From assembly GCA_016124515.1 (NCBI GenBank), contig WGNN01000109.1, positions 1 to 46,254 on the forward strand: DNA of 46,254 nt, read 5' to 3'. Each line of letters begins with the position of its first letter. Position 1 is the stretch's first letter. Made by a program: the position numbers and the translations under genes. Below, one piece after another: positions 15,509-23,117 of this stretch. The notes under the pieces are model-generated. The model did no database searches, had not been told where the DNA came from, and was given only the letters and a program-made list of their open reading frames with translations. The stretch is from a bacterium. Its GTDB lineage: Bacteria > Bacteroidota > Bacteroidia > CAILMK01 > JACPUW01.

Positions 15509-16687
15509 ATGAAGATGCTCTTCTTTTTCAACGGCGACTTTGGAGAAGGAAATGCAGCGAATGCCCGTTTTTTGTGCTACGGCAAAGGGCTCAACCAACA
15601 AGCAATCGACAACCACTTCTATGTCATTCGCCCCAGCGAATTCGGCGATTCCGGCATCAATACGCATAGCAAAGGGCAAGTACAGGGTGTAAATGTAAAT
15701 TTTACTTACCTCGGCGGCGAAACCATTCGGCGGAAAAGCATTGGTGGAAGGATTTTCATGTTGCTGAAGGCTTGGGCAAAGGCATTTGCTATTCTGCGGC
15801 AGGAGTCGCCCGGCCAAACCAAGCTTTATTTCTACGGTCCGCAGCTTATCACACATTTACCCATCCTGCTCAGCGCCAGGTTTTTTGGATTCCATACCAC
15901 CTACGAACTCACCGAGCTGCATAGTATCAAACAGGAAAGTGCAGCCTGGAAAACGCGGTTGGCCTCATTGAGCCATTTTTTTATCCAGGAAAGCATTCCC
16001 GTTTTTTGTGACCGTTTGTTGGTAACCACCCGTCGCTTGCAGCTGTTTTACAAGCGAAAGTTTCCTTACCAACACGTGGCTATTATGCTTGTGGTTTTTG
16101 ACTCCGACAGGTTTAGCTACCAGACAATGGCCGAGCCGGTTTTCCGCTTGGGTTATTTGGGTTCTTTTGGCGAAAAAGATGGAGTAGCAGGCATTGTTGA
16201 GGCTTTTGCTAAATGTCGCCAACACTTGCCTGAATTGAAACTTCGGCTAATCGGCTACCAAACCGCGGGATTTGATTTGGCAAAAGTCTTGGCTCAAAAT
16301 GGCCTGTCTTCTCATGATCCGTTTGTAGAAATTACGGGTCAGGTAAGCACCGCTGAAATCCCCACACTACTTTCTGCATGTGACTTACTCTTGATGAATC
16401 GCATCAATTCAAAATTTGCCAATTTGGGCTATCCTATTAAGCTGGGTGAATACATGGCCACAGGTAGAGCGGTGCTTGCCACCAAGGTATCCGACATTGC
16501 CCAACATTTTACCCATCGCGAAAACGCCTATTTAATTGAACCTGAGAATATTGATCAACTCATTGAGAATATCATCTGGCACTACAACAACTTCCAAAAA
16601 GGCACACAAATAGGCATTCAGGGCCGTACCCGCGCCACAGAGCTTTTCGAATACCGAAACAAGATTGGAGTGGTCAGTGGTCAGTAA
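15509..16687 (+). CDS. Glycosyltransferase, GT4/GT1-like, with repeat-derived C terminus
   Basis: A 392-residue GT-B type protein. N-terminal features are KMLFFFNGDFGEGNAANARFLCYGKGL and LYFYGPQLITHLPILLSARFFGFHTTYEL. The C-terminal domain has FRLGYLGSFGEKDGVAGIVEAF, LSACDLLLMNRINS, and LGYPIKLGEYMATGRAVLATKVSDI, a donor-binding region resembling that of GT4 enzymes. The ATG follows the dehydratase stop directly (TAAATG), so the pair is translationally coupled. The last codons (GVVSGQ, from GTGGTCAGTGGTCAG) and the stop are already part of the AACTG-type repeat. The original 3' end may therefore have been replaced when the repeat arrived. This is the last gene of the polysaccharide locus. Confidence 0.82.
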   Translation: MKMLFFFNGDFGEGNAANARFLCYGKGLNQQAIDNHFYVIRPSEFGDSGINTHSKGQVQGVNVNFTYLGGETIRRKSIGGRIFMLLKAWAKAFAILRQESPGQTKLYFYGPQLITHLPILLSARFFGFHTTYELTELHSIKQESAAWKTRLASLSHFFIQESIPVFCDRLLVTTRRLQLFYKRKFPYQHVAIMLVVFDSDRFSYQTMAEPVFRLGYLGSFGEKDGVAGIVEAFAKCRQHLPELKLRLIGYQTAGFDLAKVLAQNGLSSHDPFVEITGQVSTAEIPTLLSACDLLLMNRINSKFANLGYPIKLGEYMATGRAVLATKVSDIAQHFTHRENAYLIEPENIDQLIENIIWHYNNFQKGTQIGIQGRTRATELFEYRNKIGVVSGQ

Positions 16688-16856
16688 TCAGATTTCAGCC
16701 GTGTCTCGACTCTGGCGAGATTATCAATTTCCAGTTATCAGTTACCAGTTGTCAGTGATCAGTTTTCAGTAGCCAGCCGCGTCTCGACTTTGGCGAGATG
16801 GGCATTTAGTAGTGGTCGGTGGATAGTGGTCAGTGGACTGTTTAACCATTCAGTCA
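16670..16856. repeat. AACTG-type array, inverted orientation
   Basis: The same family as 7451-7566 but on the opposite strand: CAGTTATCAG, CAGTTACCAG, CAGTTGTCAG, CAGTGATCAG and CAGTTTTCAG units. Two punctuation pieces of the form GCCGTGTCTCGACTCTGGCGAGAT lie at about 16699 and 16781. The array begins inside the 3' end of the glycosyltransferase gene. It and the hairpin array that follows fill the 16688-16996 spacer. Confidence 0.85.
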
Positions 16857-16885
16857 TCAGCCCTATCCCGTCGCGGTCAAATAAC

Positions 16886-16996
16886 GGGCGCAGCCCAAAT
16901 CCCGCCCGAAGGGCAAATCACGCCGCAGGCAAATCCCGCGTAGCAAATAACGGGCGCAGCCCAAATAACGCGAAGCATATCTCGCCGCAGGCAAAT
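16886..16996. repeat. Mini-hairpin array, copy 2: seven units with GNA loops
   Basis: Seven consecutive units have the pattern C-[stem]-GNA-[stem]-AAAT-NN. Stems and loops are GGGC/GCCC with GCA (16886-16896), GCCC/GGGC with GAA (16904-16914), GCC/GGC with GCA (16922-16930), GC/GC with GTA (16938-16944), GGGC/GCCC with GCA (16952-16962), GC/GC with GAA (16970-16976) and GCC/GGC with GCA (16984-16992). The linker AAAT is constant except for one ATAT. Stem length and sequence vary between units while base pairing is kept. Confidence 0.9.
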
Positions 16997-17032
16997 AAAA
17001 AAGCCAACTCCCGTTTGGAAATTGGCTTTTTT
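16997..17032 (-). terminator. Bidirectional intrinsic terminator after tRNA-His
   Basis: AAAAAAGCCAA and TTGGCTTTTTT form an 11-bp inverted repeat around a 14-nt loop, with T tracts on both strands. It lies directly at the 3' end of tRNA-His (minus strand) and shares bases with its CCA end. It could also stop read-through from the glycosyltransferase side. Confidence 0.8.
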
Positions 17033-17109
17033 GGGGTGAACAACCGGGTTCGAACCGGCGACCTCTGGATCCACAAACCAGCGCTCTAACCGACTGAGCT
17101 ATGCTCACC
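17032..17109 (-). tRNA. tRNA-His (GTG anticodon)
   Basis: On the minus strand the sequence begins GGTGAGCATAGCTCAGTC, with G-1 encoded as in normal bacterial tRNA-His. The acceptor is GTGAGCA, then T8 and A9. The anticodon loop is TTGTGGA (anticodon GTG), and the T arm is GCCGG-TTCGAAC-CCGGT. The acceptor 3' strand is TGTTCAC, the discriminator is C73, and CCA is encoded. G-1 and C73 are the histidine identity elements. Confidence 0.95.
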
Positions 17110-17179
17110 ATTTTGCGGGCACAAAAATAGAATTTTCAAATTCTTTAATACTACCTTCACACTAATAAAATCTATTTTT

Positions 17180-17818
17180 TTGTTGTCTCTTGATTCTCAG
17201 GCTGTCATGAATTTAATTGCGCAGGGTGAAGGCGAAAACCTTGACTTCAAACACAGCATCAGCAATACCTACAAGATTGCACGGGCCATCACTGCCTTTG
17301 CCAACCACACGGGCGGTACCTTGCTTATTGGCATTAAAGACAATGGCAAAGCGGCCAAAATAAACTGCGAAGAAGAAATATACATGTTGGAGGCCGCACT
17401 CGAAAAATGCAAACCAAGCATTGACTACCAAATAGATGAGGTGGCGGTTGATGGAAAAAATATCTTGTGTATGCAGGTGCAGGGGGGGAACAACTTGCCC
17501 TATTTGTGCCTGACCGAAGAAGGCAAGTGGATGGCATTTGTGCGCGTTAAAGACTCAAATGTGCTGGCCAATTGGGTGTGGCTGCAAGTGGCCAAGCAAA
17601 AGAGCCGCCATGTAAATTTTCACCTGGCCTACAAAGAAACCGAAGAGCAAGTACTCAAGTTTCTAAATGAAAACCAGTCGGTTACCCAAAAGGAAATTGC
17701 CCGGCAATTGAAAATAAACTTCAGAAGACTGGGGCAAATATTGGTGACCCTGGTGGGTATGGGCTTGGTAGAAATGCAACTGTCAAAAGAAGGAGCATAC
17801 TACAGCGCCGCGGGTTAG
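17180..17818 (+). CDS. AlbA_2 (Schlafen-type) putative DNA-binding protein
   Basis: A 212-residue protein from a TTG start; ATG at 17207 is the alternative. Residues 10-115 form an AlbA_2 domain: IAQGEGENLDFKHSIS (the E-x-x-x-x-D/E-x-K motif), KIARAITAFANHTGGTLLIGIKDNG and YLCLTEEGKWMAFVRVKDSN. The C-terminal 60 residues look like a winged helix: TEEQVLKFLNENQSVTQKEIARQL, then FRRLGQILVTLVGMGLVE. Proteins of this layout are commonly called transcriptional regulators or helicase-like accessory proteins; the actual role is unknown. It stands alone between tRNA-His and the PpiC gene. Confidence 0.82.
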   Translation: MLSLDSQAVMNLIAQGEGENLDFKHSISNTYKIARAITAFANHTGGTLLIGIKDNGKAAKINCEEEIYMLEAALEKCKPSIDYQIDEVAVDGKNILCMQVQGGNNLPYLCLTEEGKWMAFVRVKDSNVLANWVWLQVAKQKSRHVNFHLAYKETEEQVLKFLNENQSVTQKEIARQLKINFRRLGQILVTLVGMGLVEMQLSKEGAYYSAAG

Positions 17819-17898
17819 CAATTCCACTTCATTTGTGCAATTATGCATAAAAGCGGTTAATGCCCATTTAAAAGGTTAAAATTCTAGGTGCATAGTTT

Positions 17899-17906
17899 TA
17901 CTTTTG
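17899..17906 (+). promoter_or_regulatory. Bacteroidota-type -7 box for the PpiC/SurA cluster
   Basis: TACTTTTG matches TAnnTTTG exactly, 26 bp before the ATG at 17932. It probably drives the four-gene cluster 17932-23094. A good -33 element is not obvious. Confidence 0.5.
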
Positions 17907-17931
17907 CCCACTGTTGAAAAATTGGCTCAAT

Positions 17932-19908
17932 ATGCTAAAGAAGACCCTTTTGTTATTCATCGTTTCTGCCGCCATAAACAACATTTTCGCGCAGAAACCC
18001 GAAGAAATAGTTTTTACTGTTGACGGTGAAAATGTAACCGTGGAAGAGTTTAAGTACATCTACGAAAAAAACAACTCCATCAACAAAGACGAAAATTTGT
18101 ACTCAAAAACCAGTCTGGACGAGTACCTGGACCTCTACACCAAGTTCAAGTTGAAAGTGCATGAGGCCAAAAGCCTTGGTCTCGACACCACCGAAAAATT
18201 CAAACGTGAGTTTGAAACCTACCGCAACCAATTGGCACAACCTTATTTGCACGACAAAGAAGTGTCAGAAAAACTGGTGGAGGAAGCCTATGAAAGAATG
18301 AAGTGGGAATTGCGCGCAAGCCACATACTCATTGACGTGGCCGAAGACGCTTATCCCAGCGATACCATGAAGGCCTACAACCTGGCTATGGAAGCTTACA
18401 ACCGCGCCAAGGCCGGTGAAGATTTTGCCAAGGTGGCCGGCGATTTTGCACAATACACCAAAGACCCAACCCTGAAAGAAAGAGGTGGCGATTTGGGCTA
18501 TTTCACCGTATTCAATATGATTTACCCTTTTGAAAATGCCTGCTACAATGCCAAGGTAAACGAAGTGGTGGGACCTGTGCGAACCCGATTTGGCTACCAT
18601 GTGATAAAACTGACAGACAAACGACCTTACCAAGGCGAGATGACTGCCGCACATATAATGATACGCACCGACCTGGGCACCGAAGAAGAACAGGAAGTGA
18701 TGGCCAAAAACAAAATAGACAGCATCTACAACCGCTTGCTTAAAGGCGAAAAATTTGAAGACCTCGCCCGTACGGAATCACAACACTATACTTCGGCACA
18801 ACAAGGCGGTCGTTTGCGTCCGTTCAATGCACTGGCCACTTGGTTGCCTACCGAAATTATAGATGAAGCTTACGCCTTGAAAGAAGACGGCGATTTTAGC
18901 AAACCTTTCAAAACCGAATATGGCTGGCATATAGTGAAAAGGCTGCACCTGGAGCCCCTCAAAAGCTACGACGACATGAAGGAATTCCTGAAAAAACGTG
19001 TGGAACGAGATACCCGCTCGCAGCGCAGTACCAAAGCCGCATTGAGAAGAATAAAGGAAGAAAACAGGTTTAAAGAATACAAAAAAGGTATCAACGCGTT
19101 CAAAACCGAATACGATACGCTACTGCTTGATGGCAATTGGGTACCAAACCCTGAGGTTGACTACAACAGAAAGATGTTTATGATTGGCAAAAGCAAATTC
19201 TACCAATATGATTTTGCCAAATACCTGGAAGCCAACCAAAAGAAAAATCAGTTTAAAAATGCGGCTTATGCGGCGGATTACCTGTACGATAAATTTGTTG
19301 AAGAAACCGTTTTCAACTACGAAGACAGCCGCTTGGAATTGAAATATCCTGAGTTTAAAAACATTGTGCGCGAATACTACGAAGGCATTTTGCTTTTTGA
19401 AATTACCGACAACGAAGTGTGGACCAAAGCCATGAAGGATACCGTGGGTCAGCGCGAGTTTTACAACAACAATGTGAACAACTACCAATGGAAAAAACGC
19501 GCCGATGTACTCATTTTTTATTGTCAGGACAAAACCGTTGCCGACAAAATAAAAGCCGAATTGGCAGCCGACAACAGCAATGTAAACGAGCTGGTAAAAA
19601 CCCTGAATGCCAACAACTCAATGGCCTTTAGCTACACCAAGGATTTGTATGAAGAAGGACAGGAAGAGCTGCTCAACGAAGTGGACTGGAAACAAGGATT
19701 TGCCGTGGTTCCCGACTACAAAGGGCGTTATGTGCTTATCAAATTCAACGAGATATTGCCGGCAAGAGCCAAAAAACTCAGAGAAATAAAAGGACTCGTT
19801 ATTGCCGATTACCAAGATTATCTGGAGAAAAACTGGCTAGCCAAATTGAAACAGAAATACAAAGTGGTGGTAAACCAATCGGTGGTTGACAGCATGGTGA
19901 AATCGTAG
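17932..19908 (+). CDS. Periplasmic PpiC/parvulin-type peptidyl-prolyl isomerase
   Basis: From ATG 17932 (TTG at 17914 is possible) this encodes 658 residues with a signal peptide ending near IFAQ. An N-terminal SurA-like chaperone part is followed by two parvulin domains. The first has RASHILIDV...RGGDLGYFTVFNMIYPFE...RFGYHVIKLTDKR (about 125-235), and the second has TAAHIMIRT...GGRLRPFNAL...EYGWHIVKRLHLE (about 235-345). The C-terminal 300 residues are helical without a recognised domain. Such proteins help outer-membrane proteins fold in the periplasm. Two related genes follow with gaps of 2 and 1 bp, and a MoxR gene is directly joined after those. This cluster appears to be a normal Bacteroidota arrangement. 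Confidence 0.88.
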   Translation: MLKKTLLLFIVSAAINNIFAQKPEEIVFTVDGENVTVEEFKYIYEKNNSINKDENLYSKTSLDEYLDLYTKFKLKVHEAKSLGLDTTEKFKREFETYRNQLAQPYLHDKEVSEKLVEEAYERMKWELRASHILIDVAEDAYPSDTMKAYNLAMEAYNRAKAGEDFAKVAGDFAQYTKDPTLKERGGDLGYFTVFNMIYPFENACYNAKVNEVVGPVRTRFGYHVIKLTDKRPYQGEMTAAHIMIRTDLGTEEEQEVMAKNKIDSIYNRLLKGEKFEDLARTESQHYTSAQQGGRLRPFNALATWLPTEIIDEAYALKEDGDFSKPFKTEYGWHIVKRLHLEPLKSYDDMKEFLKKRVERDTRSQRSTKAALRRIKEENRFKEYKKGINAFKTEYDTLLLDGNWVPNPEVDYNRKMFMIGKSKFYQYDFAKYLEANQKKNQFKNAAYAADYLYDKFVEETVFNYEDSRLELKYPEFKNIVREYYEGILLFEITDNEVWTKAMKDTVGQREFYNNNVNNYQWKKRADVLIFYCQDKTVADKIKAELAADNSNVNELVKTLNANNSMAFSYTKDLYEEGQEELLNEVDWKQGFAVVPDYKGRYVLIKFNEILPARAKKLREIKGLVIADYQDYLEKNWLAKLKQKYKVVVNQSVVDSMVKS

Positions 19909-19910
19909 TC

Positions 19911-20768
19911 TTGTACAAAAAGTATTACATAATAATATGGTTTGTAGCCGCTCTGCTTGGTCTTGGCGGCTGCAAATATTTTAACCGAAAGAGTACGGCC
20001 AAAATAGCCGTGGCGCGTGTAGGCGATAAGGTTTTGTACGAAGAAGATTTTGCCGATATTTTCTCAACTGTTCAGTCGCCCGAAGACAGCCTGAAACTGC
20101 GACAGAACTACATAGAAAAGTGGGTGCGCGACGAAGTGCTGTTTCTCAATGCGCTCAACAACCTGACCGATAGCCTCAAAAACAAACAAGAGCAGTTGGA
20201 TTTGTACTACCGCTCCCTCATCAGGTACGAGTACGAAAAAGGCCTCATCAACCAACGCCTCGATACGGCAGTGAGCGACAAGGAAATTGCCGAGTACTAC
20301 AACCAATTCACCGAAAGTTTCATTCTAAAGCGCAAACTCTGTAAAACCCTATTTCTGGTTCTGCCAAACGATTTGCCCAAAAAAGATGCCACCATACAGT
20401 GGATGAAAACCGAAACACCCGAAAATATCGATTCGCTGCAAAAATATTGTTTGCGTTATGGGGTTAAGTTCAACCTGAACAGCAACAAGTGGTTTTATCT
20501 CGACGACTTGTACAACGAAACCCAAATGCCCATGACCTTTCAGTTGACCAATAGCGAATCGCCTGTAGTCTATAACGACAGTTTAAAAATGGTGGTGTTT
20601 AAGGTAAATGAGCTGCGTGCACCGGGCGATCCACTGCCCCTGCAAATAGCGGCGCCCACCATTCGCACCATTATCAAAAACAAAAGCAAAGTGGGTTTCA
20701 TCAAGCGTATGGAAGGCGATGTTTACCAACAGGCAGAACGAAAAGGGATTTTCGAAATTTACAAATAG
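19911..20768 (+). CDS. SurA-like lipoprotein without a clear isomerase domain
   Basis: A 285-residue lipoprotein starting with TTG. The signal sequence ends in LLGLGGC, a good lipobox. Residues 28-150 (KIAVARVGDKVLYEEDFADIF...YIEKWVRDEVLFLNAL) resemble the N-terminal chaperone domain of SurA/PpiC proteins. The second half keeps the order of a parvulin domain (FILKRKLCKTLFLVLP...KWFYLDDLYNE...VFKVNELRAPG) but lacks the GG-D-L-G and G-Y-H-I motifs, so isomerase activity is unlikely. A role as an outer-membrane-protein chaperone beside its two neighbours is inferred. It starts 2 bp after the preceding stop. Confidence 0.75.
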   Translation: MYKKYYIIIWFVAALLGLGGCKYFNRKSTAKIAVARVGDKVLYEEDFADIFSTVQSPEDSLKLRQNYIEKWVRDEVLFLNALNNLTDSLKNKQEQLDLYYRSLIRYEYEKGLINQRLDTAVSDKEIAEYYNQFTESFILKRKLCKTLFLVLPNDLPKKDATIQWMKTETPENIDSLQKYCLRYGVKFNLNSNKWFYLDDLYNETQMPMTFQLTNSESPVVYNDSLKMVVFKVNELRAPGDPLPLQIAAPTIRTIIKNKSKVGFIKRMEGDVYQQAERKGIFEIYK

Positions 20769-20769
20769 C

Positions 20770-22125
20770 ATGGCAAAAACCACCTTACATCTCTTCTTGT
20801 TTCTGCTGCTGGGTTTTGCGGCCAAGGCACAGGTTGTTCTTGACAAAACCATCGCAAAAATCGGCGATCAATACATTCTTTTATCCGATCTGGAATACCG
20901 CTACCGCGAAGAAGTGCTGGCAAAGGGCATCGATACTAAAGAAGCAAAGTGCGACCTGCTGTTTACCATGATCCGCGAAAAAATGCTTATAGTGCAAGCC
21001 GACCGCGACAGTATTGAAGTTTCGCCGGACGAAATCGACATGCAAATGGAGCAGCGCATGGCCTTTTTTATCCAGCAATTCGGCAGCGAAAAAGCCATAG
21101 AAAAGTACTTCAACGAGTCAATGGCCAACATAAGGGCCAAGCTGCGCAAGACCATGGAAGACCAAATGATAGTGAACAAGATGCAGCAAAAGTTGCTGGG
21201 CGATGTAAAGATTTCGCCCAACGAAGTGCGCACTTTTTACCGAAACCTTCCGCAAGACAGCATGCCCGATATAAAAACGCAATACGAGGTGGGGCAGGTG
21301 GTGCTCAATATTCCCGTAAGCACCAAAGAAAAGCGACGGGTAAAACGCCACCTCAACAAAATTCGCAACCAAATAATAAGCGGCGACTTGGAGTGGTCTA
21401 TTGCCGCCACCTTGTATTCCGAGGATCCGGGCTCCAAGGCACGCGGTGGCGACTTGGGTTGGGCGCCGCGAAGTGCCTACGTTCCTGAATTTTCAGCAGC
21501 GGCTTTTAAACTTAAAAAAGACTCAATTTCAGGCCCGATAGAAACGCAGTTTGGCTACCACATCATACAAATGCTTGACCGCAAAGGCGACCGTATTCAT
21601 GTGCGCCACATACTTATTTCGCCCAAACCGCGACCCGAAAACAGGCGTACCGCGCGCTCAAAACTCGATAGTATCAGGAAACTGATTTTGCGCGACAGTT
21701 TTACTTTTAAAACAGCGGCATACAAATTTTCGCAAGACGAAGAAACACGCAATACGGGCGGCATGCTGTATGATGCCGAAACCGGCTCAACCAAAATTTC
21801 AAACGAAAACATCCCCATAGACCTTTCCATTTTGCTCGATACCATGAAAGTGGGTTTGATTTCACTGCCCCTGAGTTTCATGGGCTCCGACAACAAAGAA
21901 GCCTACCGCATCATTTATTTGAAGAGCAAAATTTTGGCACATAAAGCCAATTTAACACAGGATTACGCGTTCATTTCAGATCTTGCGCTCAACCAGAAAA
22001 ATATCAGTGTTATCATCAACTGGACCTGGCAAAAAGCGCCGTCGATGTATATAAGTATTGCCGACGAATACCATAGTTGCAAAAAAATACGGCGGCTCAT
22101 TGCCGAAAATAAAAGGAATAACTAA
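20770..22125 (+). CDS. SurA-family periplasmic chaperone/peptidyl-prolyl isomerase
   Basis: The ATG at 20770 gives 451 residues with a clear signal peptide (AKTTLHLFLFLLLGFAAKAQ). A longer in-frame start at 20719 lies inside the previous gene and would hide the signal peptide, so it is rejected. The protein has a SurA N-terminal domain (VVLDKTIAKIGDQYILLSDLEYR). The first parvulin domain has YSEDPGSKARGGDLGWAPRS and TQFGYHIIQMLDRK. The second is weaker: RIHVRHILISPKP, then FSQDEETRNTGGMLYD. The order fits SurA, which escorts beta-barrel proteins to the outer membrane. It begins 1 bp after the preceding stop, and the MoxR gene begins on the base after its own stop. Confidence 0.88.
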   Translation: MAKTTLHLFLFLLLGFAAKAQVVLDKTIAKIGDQYILLSDLEYRYREEVLAKGIDTKEAKCDLLFTMIREKMLIVQADRDSIEVSPDEIDMQMEQRMAFFIQQFGSEKAIEKYFNESMANIRAKLRKTMEDQMIVNKMQQKLLGDVKISPNEVRTFYRNLPQDSMPDIKTQYEVGQVVLNIPVSTKEKRRVKRHLNKIRNQIISGDLEWSIAATLYSEDPGSKARGGDLGWAPRSAYVPEFSAAAFKLKKDSISGPIETQFGYHIIQMLDRKGDRIHVRHILISPKPRPENRRTARSKLDSIRKLILRDSFTFKTAAYKFSQDEETRNTGGMLYDAETGSTKISNENIPIDLSILLDTMKVGLISLPLSFMGSDNKEAYRIIYLKSKILAHKANLTQDYAFISDLALNQKNISVIINWTWQKAPSMYISIADEYHSCKKIRRLIAENKRNN

Positions 22126-23094
22126 ATGACTGTAAATTACCGTGACGACAAGGAAGCAGCAGATGCTTTTGTAGAAAAATACCAACAGCTAAAACTTGAG
22201 ATAGGGAAAATAATTGTAGGTCAGGAAGATGTAGTAAAATCTACCCTTATTGGCATACTTAGCAAGGGACACTGCCTGCTGATAGGCGTGCCGGGTTTGG
22301 CCAAAACCCTTTTGGTAAACACCATTGCTTCGGCCTTGCACCTCAAGTTCAGCCGCATACAATTCACTCCCGATTTGATGCCTTCCGATATCACGGGCTC
22401 TGAGGTACTTACCGAGAGCAAGCAGTTTCAGTTTGTTAAAGGTCCGTTGTTTGCCAACGTAATTTTGGCCGACGAAATAAACCGAACCCCACCCAAAACA
22501 CAGGCCGCGTTGTTGGAGGCCATGCAGGAACGTAACGTAACCGTGGCCGGCCATCACCACCGCCTGCCCGAACCCTTTTTTGTACTTGCCACCCAAAACC
22601 CCATAGAACAGGAGGGAACCTATCCTTTGCCCGAAGCACAACTTGACCGTTTTATGCTCAACATAAATGTGGGCTACCCAAGTATTGAAGAAGAAATAGA
22701 GATTGTAAAACGCACCACTTCAGACCACGGAGCGCAGGTAAATACCGTGCTCAACGATGTGGAAATACTGTATTTCCAAAACCTTGTGCGCAAAGTGCCT
22801 GTTACCGAAAACCTGCTGCACTACGCTGTTTCATTGGTAAACAAAACCCGCCCCGAGTCGGGCAATGTACCCAACAAAGTGGCCGAATACGTATCGTGGG
22901 GTGCAGGGCCACGTGCCTCGCAATACCTGATTATTGGTGCCAAATGCCACGCCCTCATCCGCGGCAAATACGCCCCCGATATTGAAGATGTACAAGCCGT
23001 GGCGCTCGAAGTGCTTCGTCACCGTGTGGTAAAAAACTACAAGGCTGAAGCCGAAGGAATTACCATAGACGAAATCATCAAATCCATTTTGTAA
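22126..23094 (+). CDS. MoxR-family AAA+ ATPase
   Basis: A 322-residue ATPase. Walker A is GVPGLAKTLLVN (near residue 51), Walker B is VILADEINRTPPKTQAALLEAMQE, sensor 1 lies in FVLATQNPIEQEGTYPLPEAQLDRF, and the C-terminal lid has VSWGAGPRASQYLI, all typical of MoxR. MoxR proteins are chaperone-like and usually sit beside DUF58 and von Willebrand proteins. Here those partners are absent and the gene ends the PpiC/SurA cluster, joined by TAAATG to surA. The function is probably linked to envelope protein maturation (inference). The 3' end faces a convergent gene 23 bp away. Confidence 0.92.
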   Translation: MTVNYRDDKEAADAFVEKYQQLKLEIGKIIVGQEDVVKSTLIGILSKGHCLLIGVPGLAKTLLVNTIASALHLKFSRIQFTPDLMPSDITGSEVLTESKQFQFVKGPLFANVILADEINRTPPKTQAALLEAMQERNVTVAGHHHRLPEPFFVLATQNPIEQEGTYPLPEAQLDRFMLNINVGYPSIEEEIEIVKRTTSDHGAQVNTVLNDVEILYFQNLVRKVPVTENLLHYAVSLVNKTRPESGNVPNKVAEYVSWGAGPRASQYLIIGAKCHALIRGKYAPDIEDVQAVALEVLRHRVVKNYKAEAEGITIDEIIKSIL

Positions 23095-23117
23095 GGCGCG
23101 CTCCAACCCGCCTTTCG

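Noticed and set aside
16863-17111. Minus-strand open frame of 82 codons over tRNA-His and the hairpin array
   Set aside because: It is explained by the tRNA gene and repeat DNA.
20719-20769. Upstream in-frame start of the SurA-like gene
   Set aside because: It would overlap the previous gene and place 17 residues ahead of a clear signal peptide; ATG 20770 is preferred.
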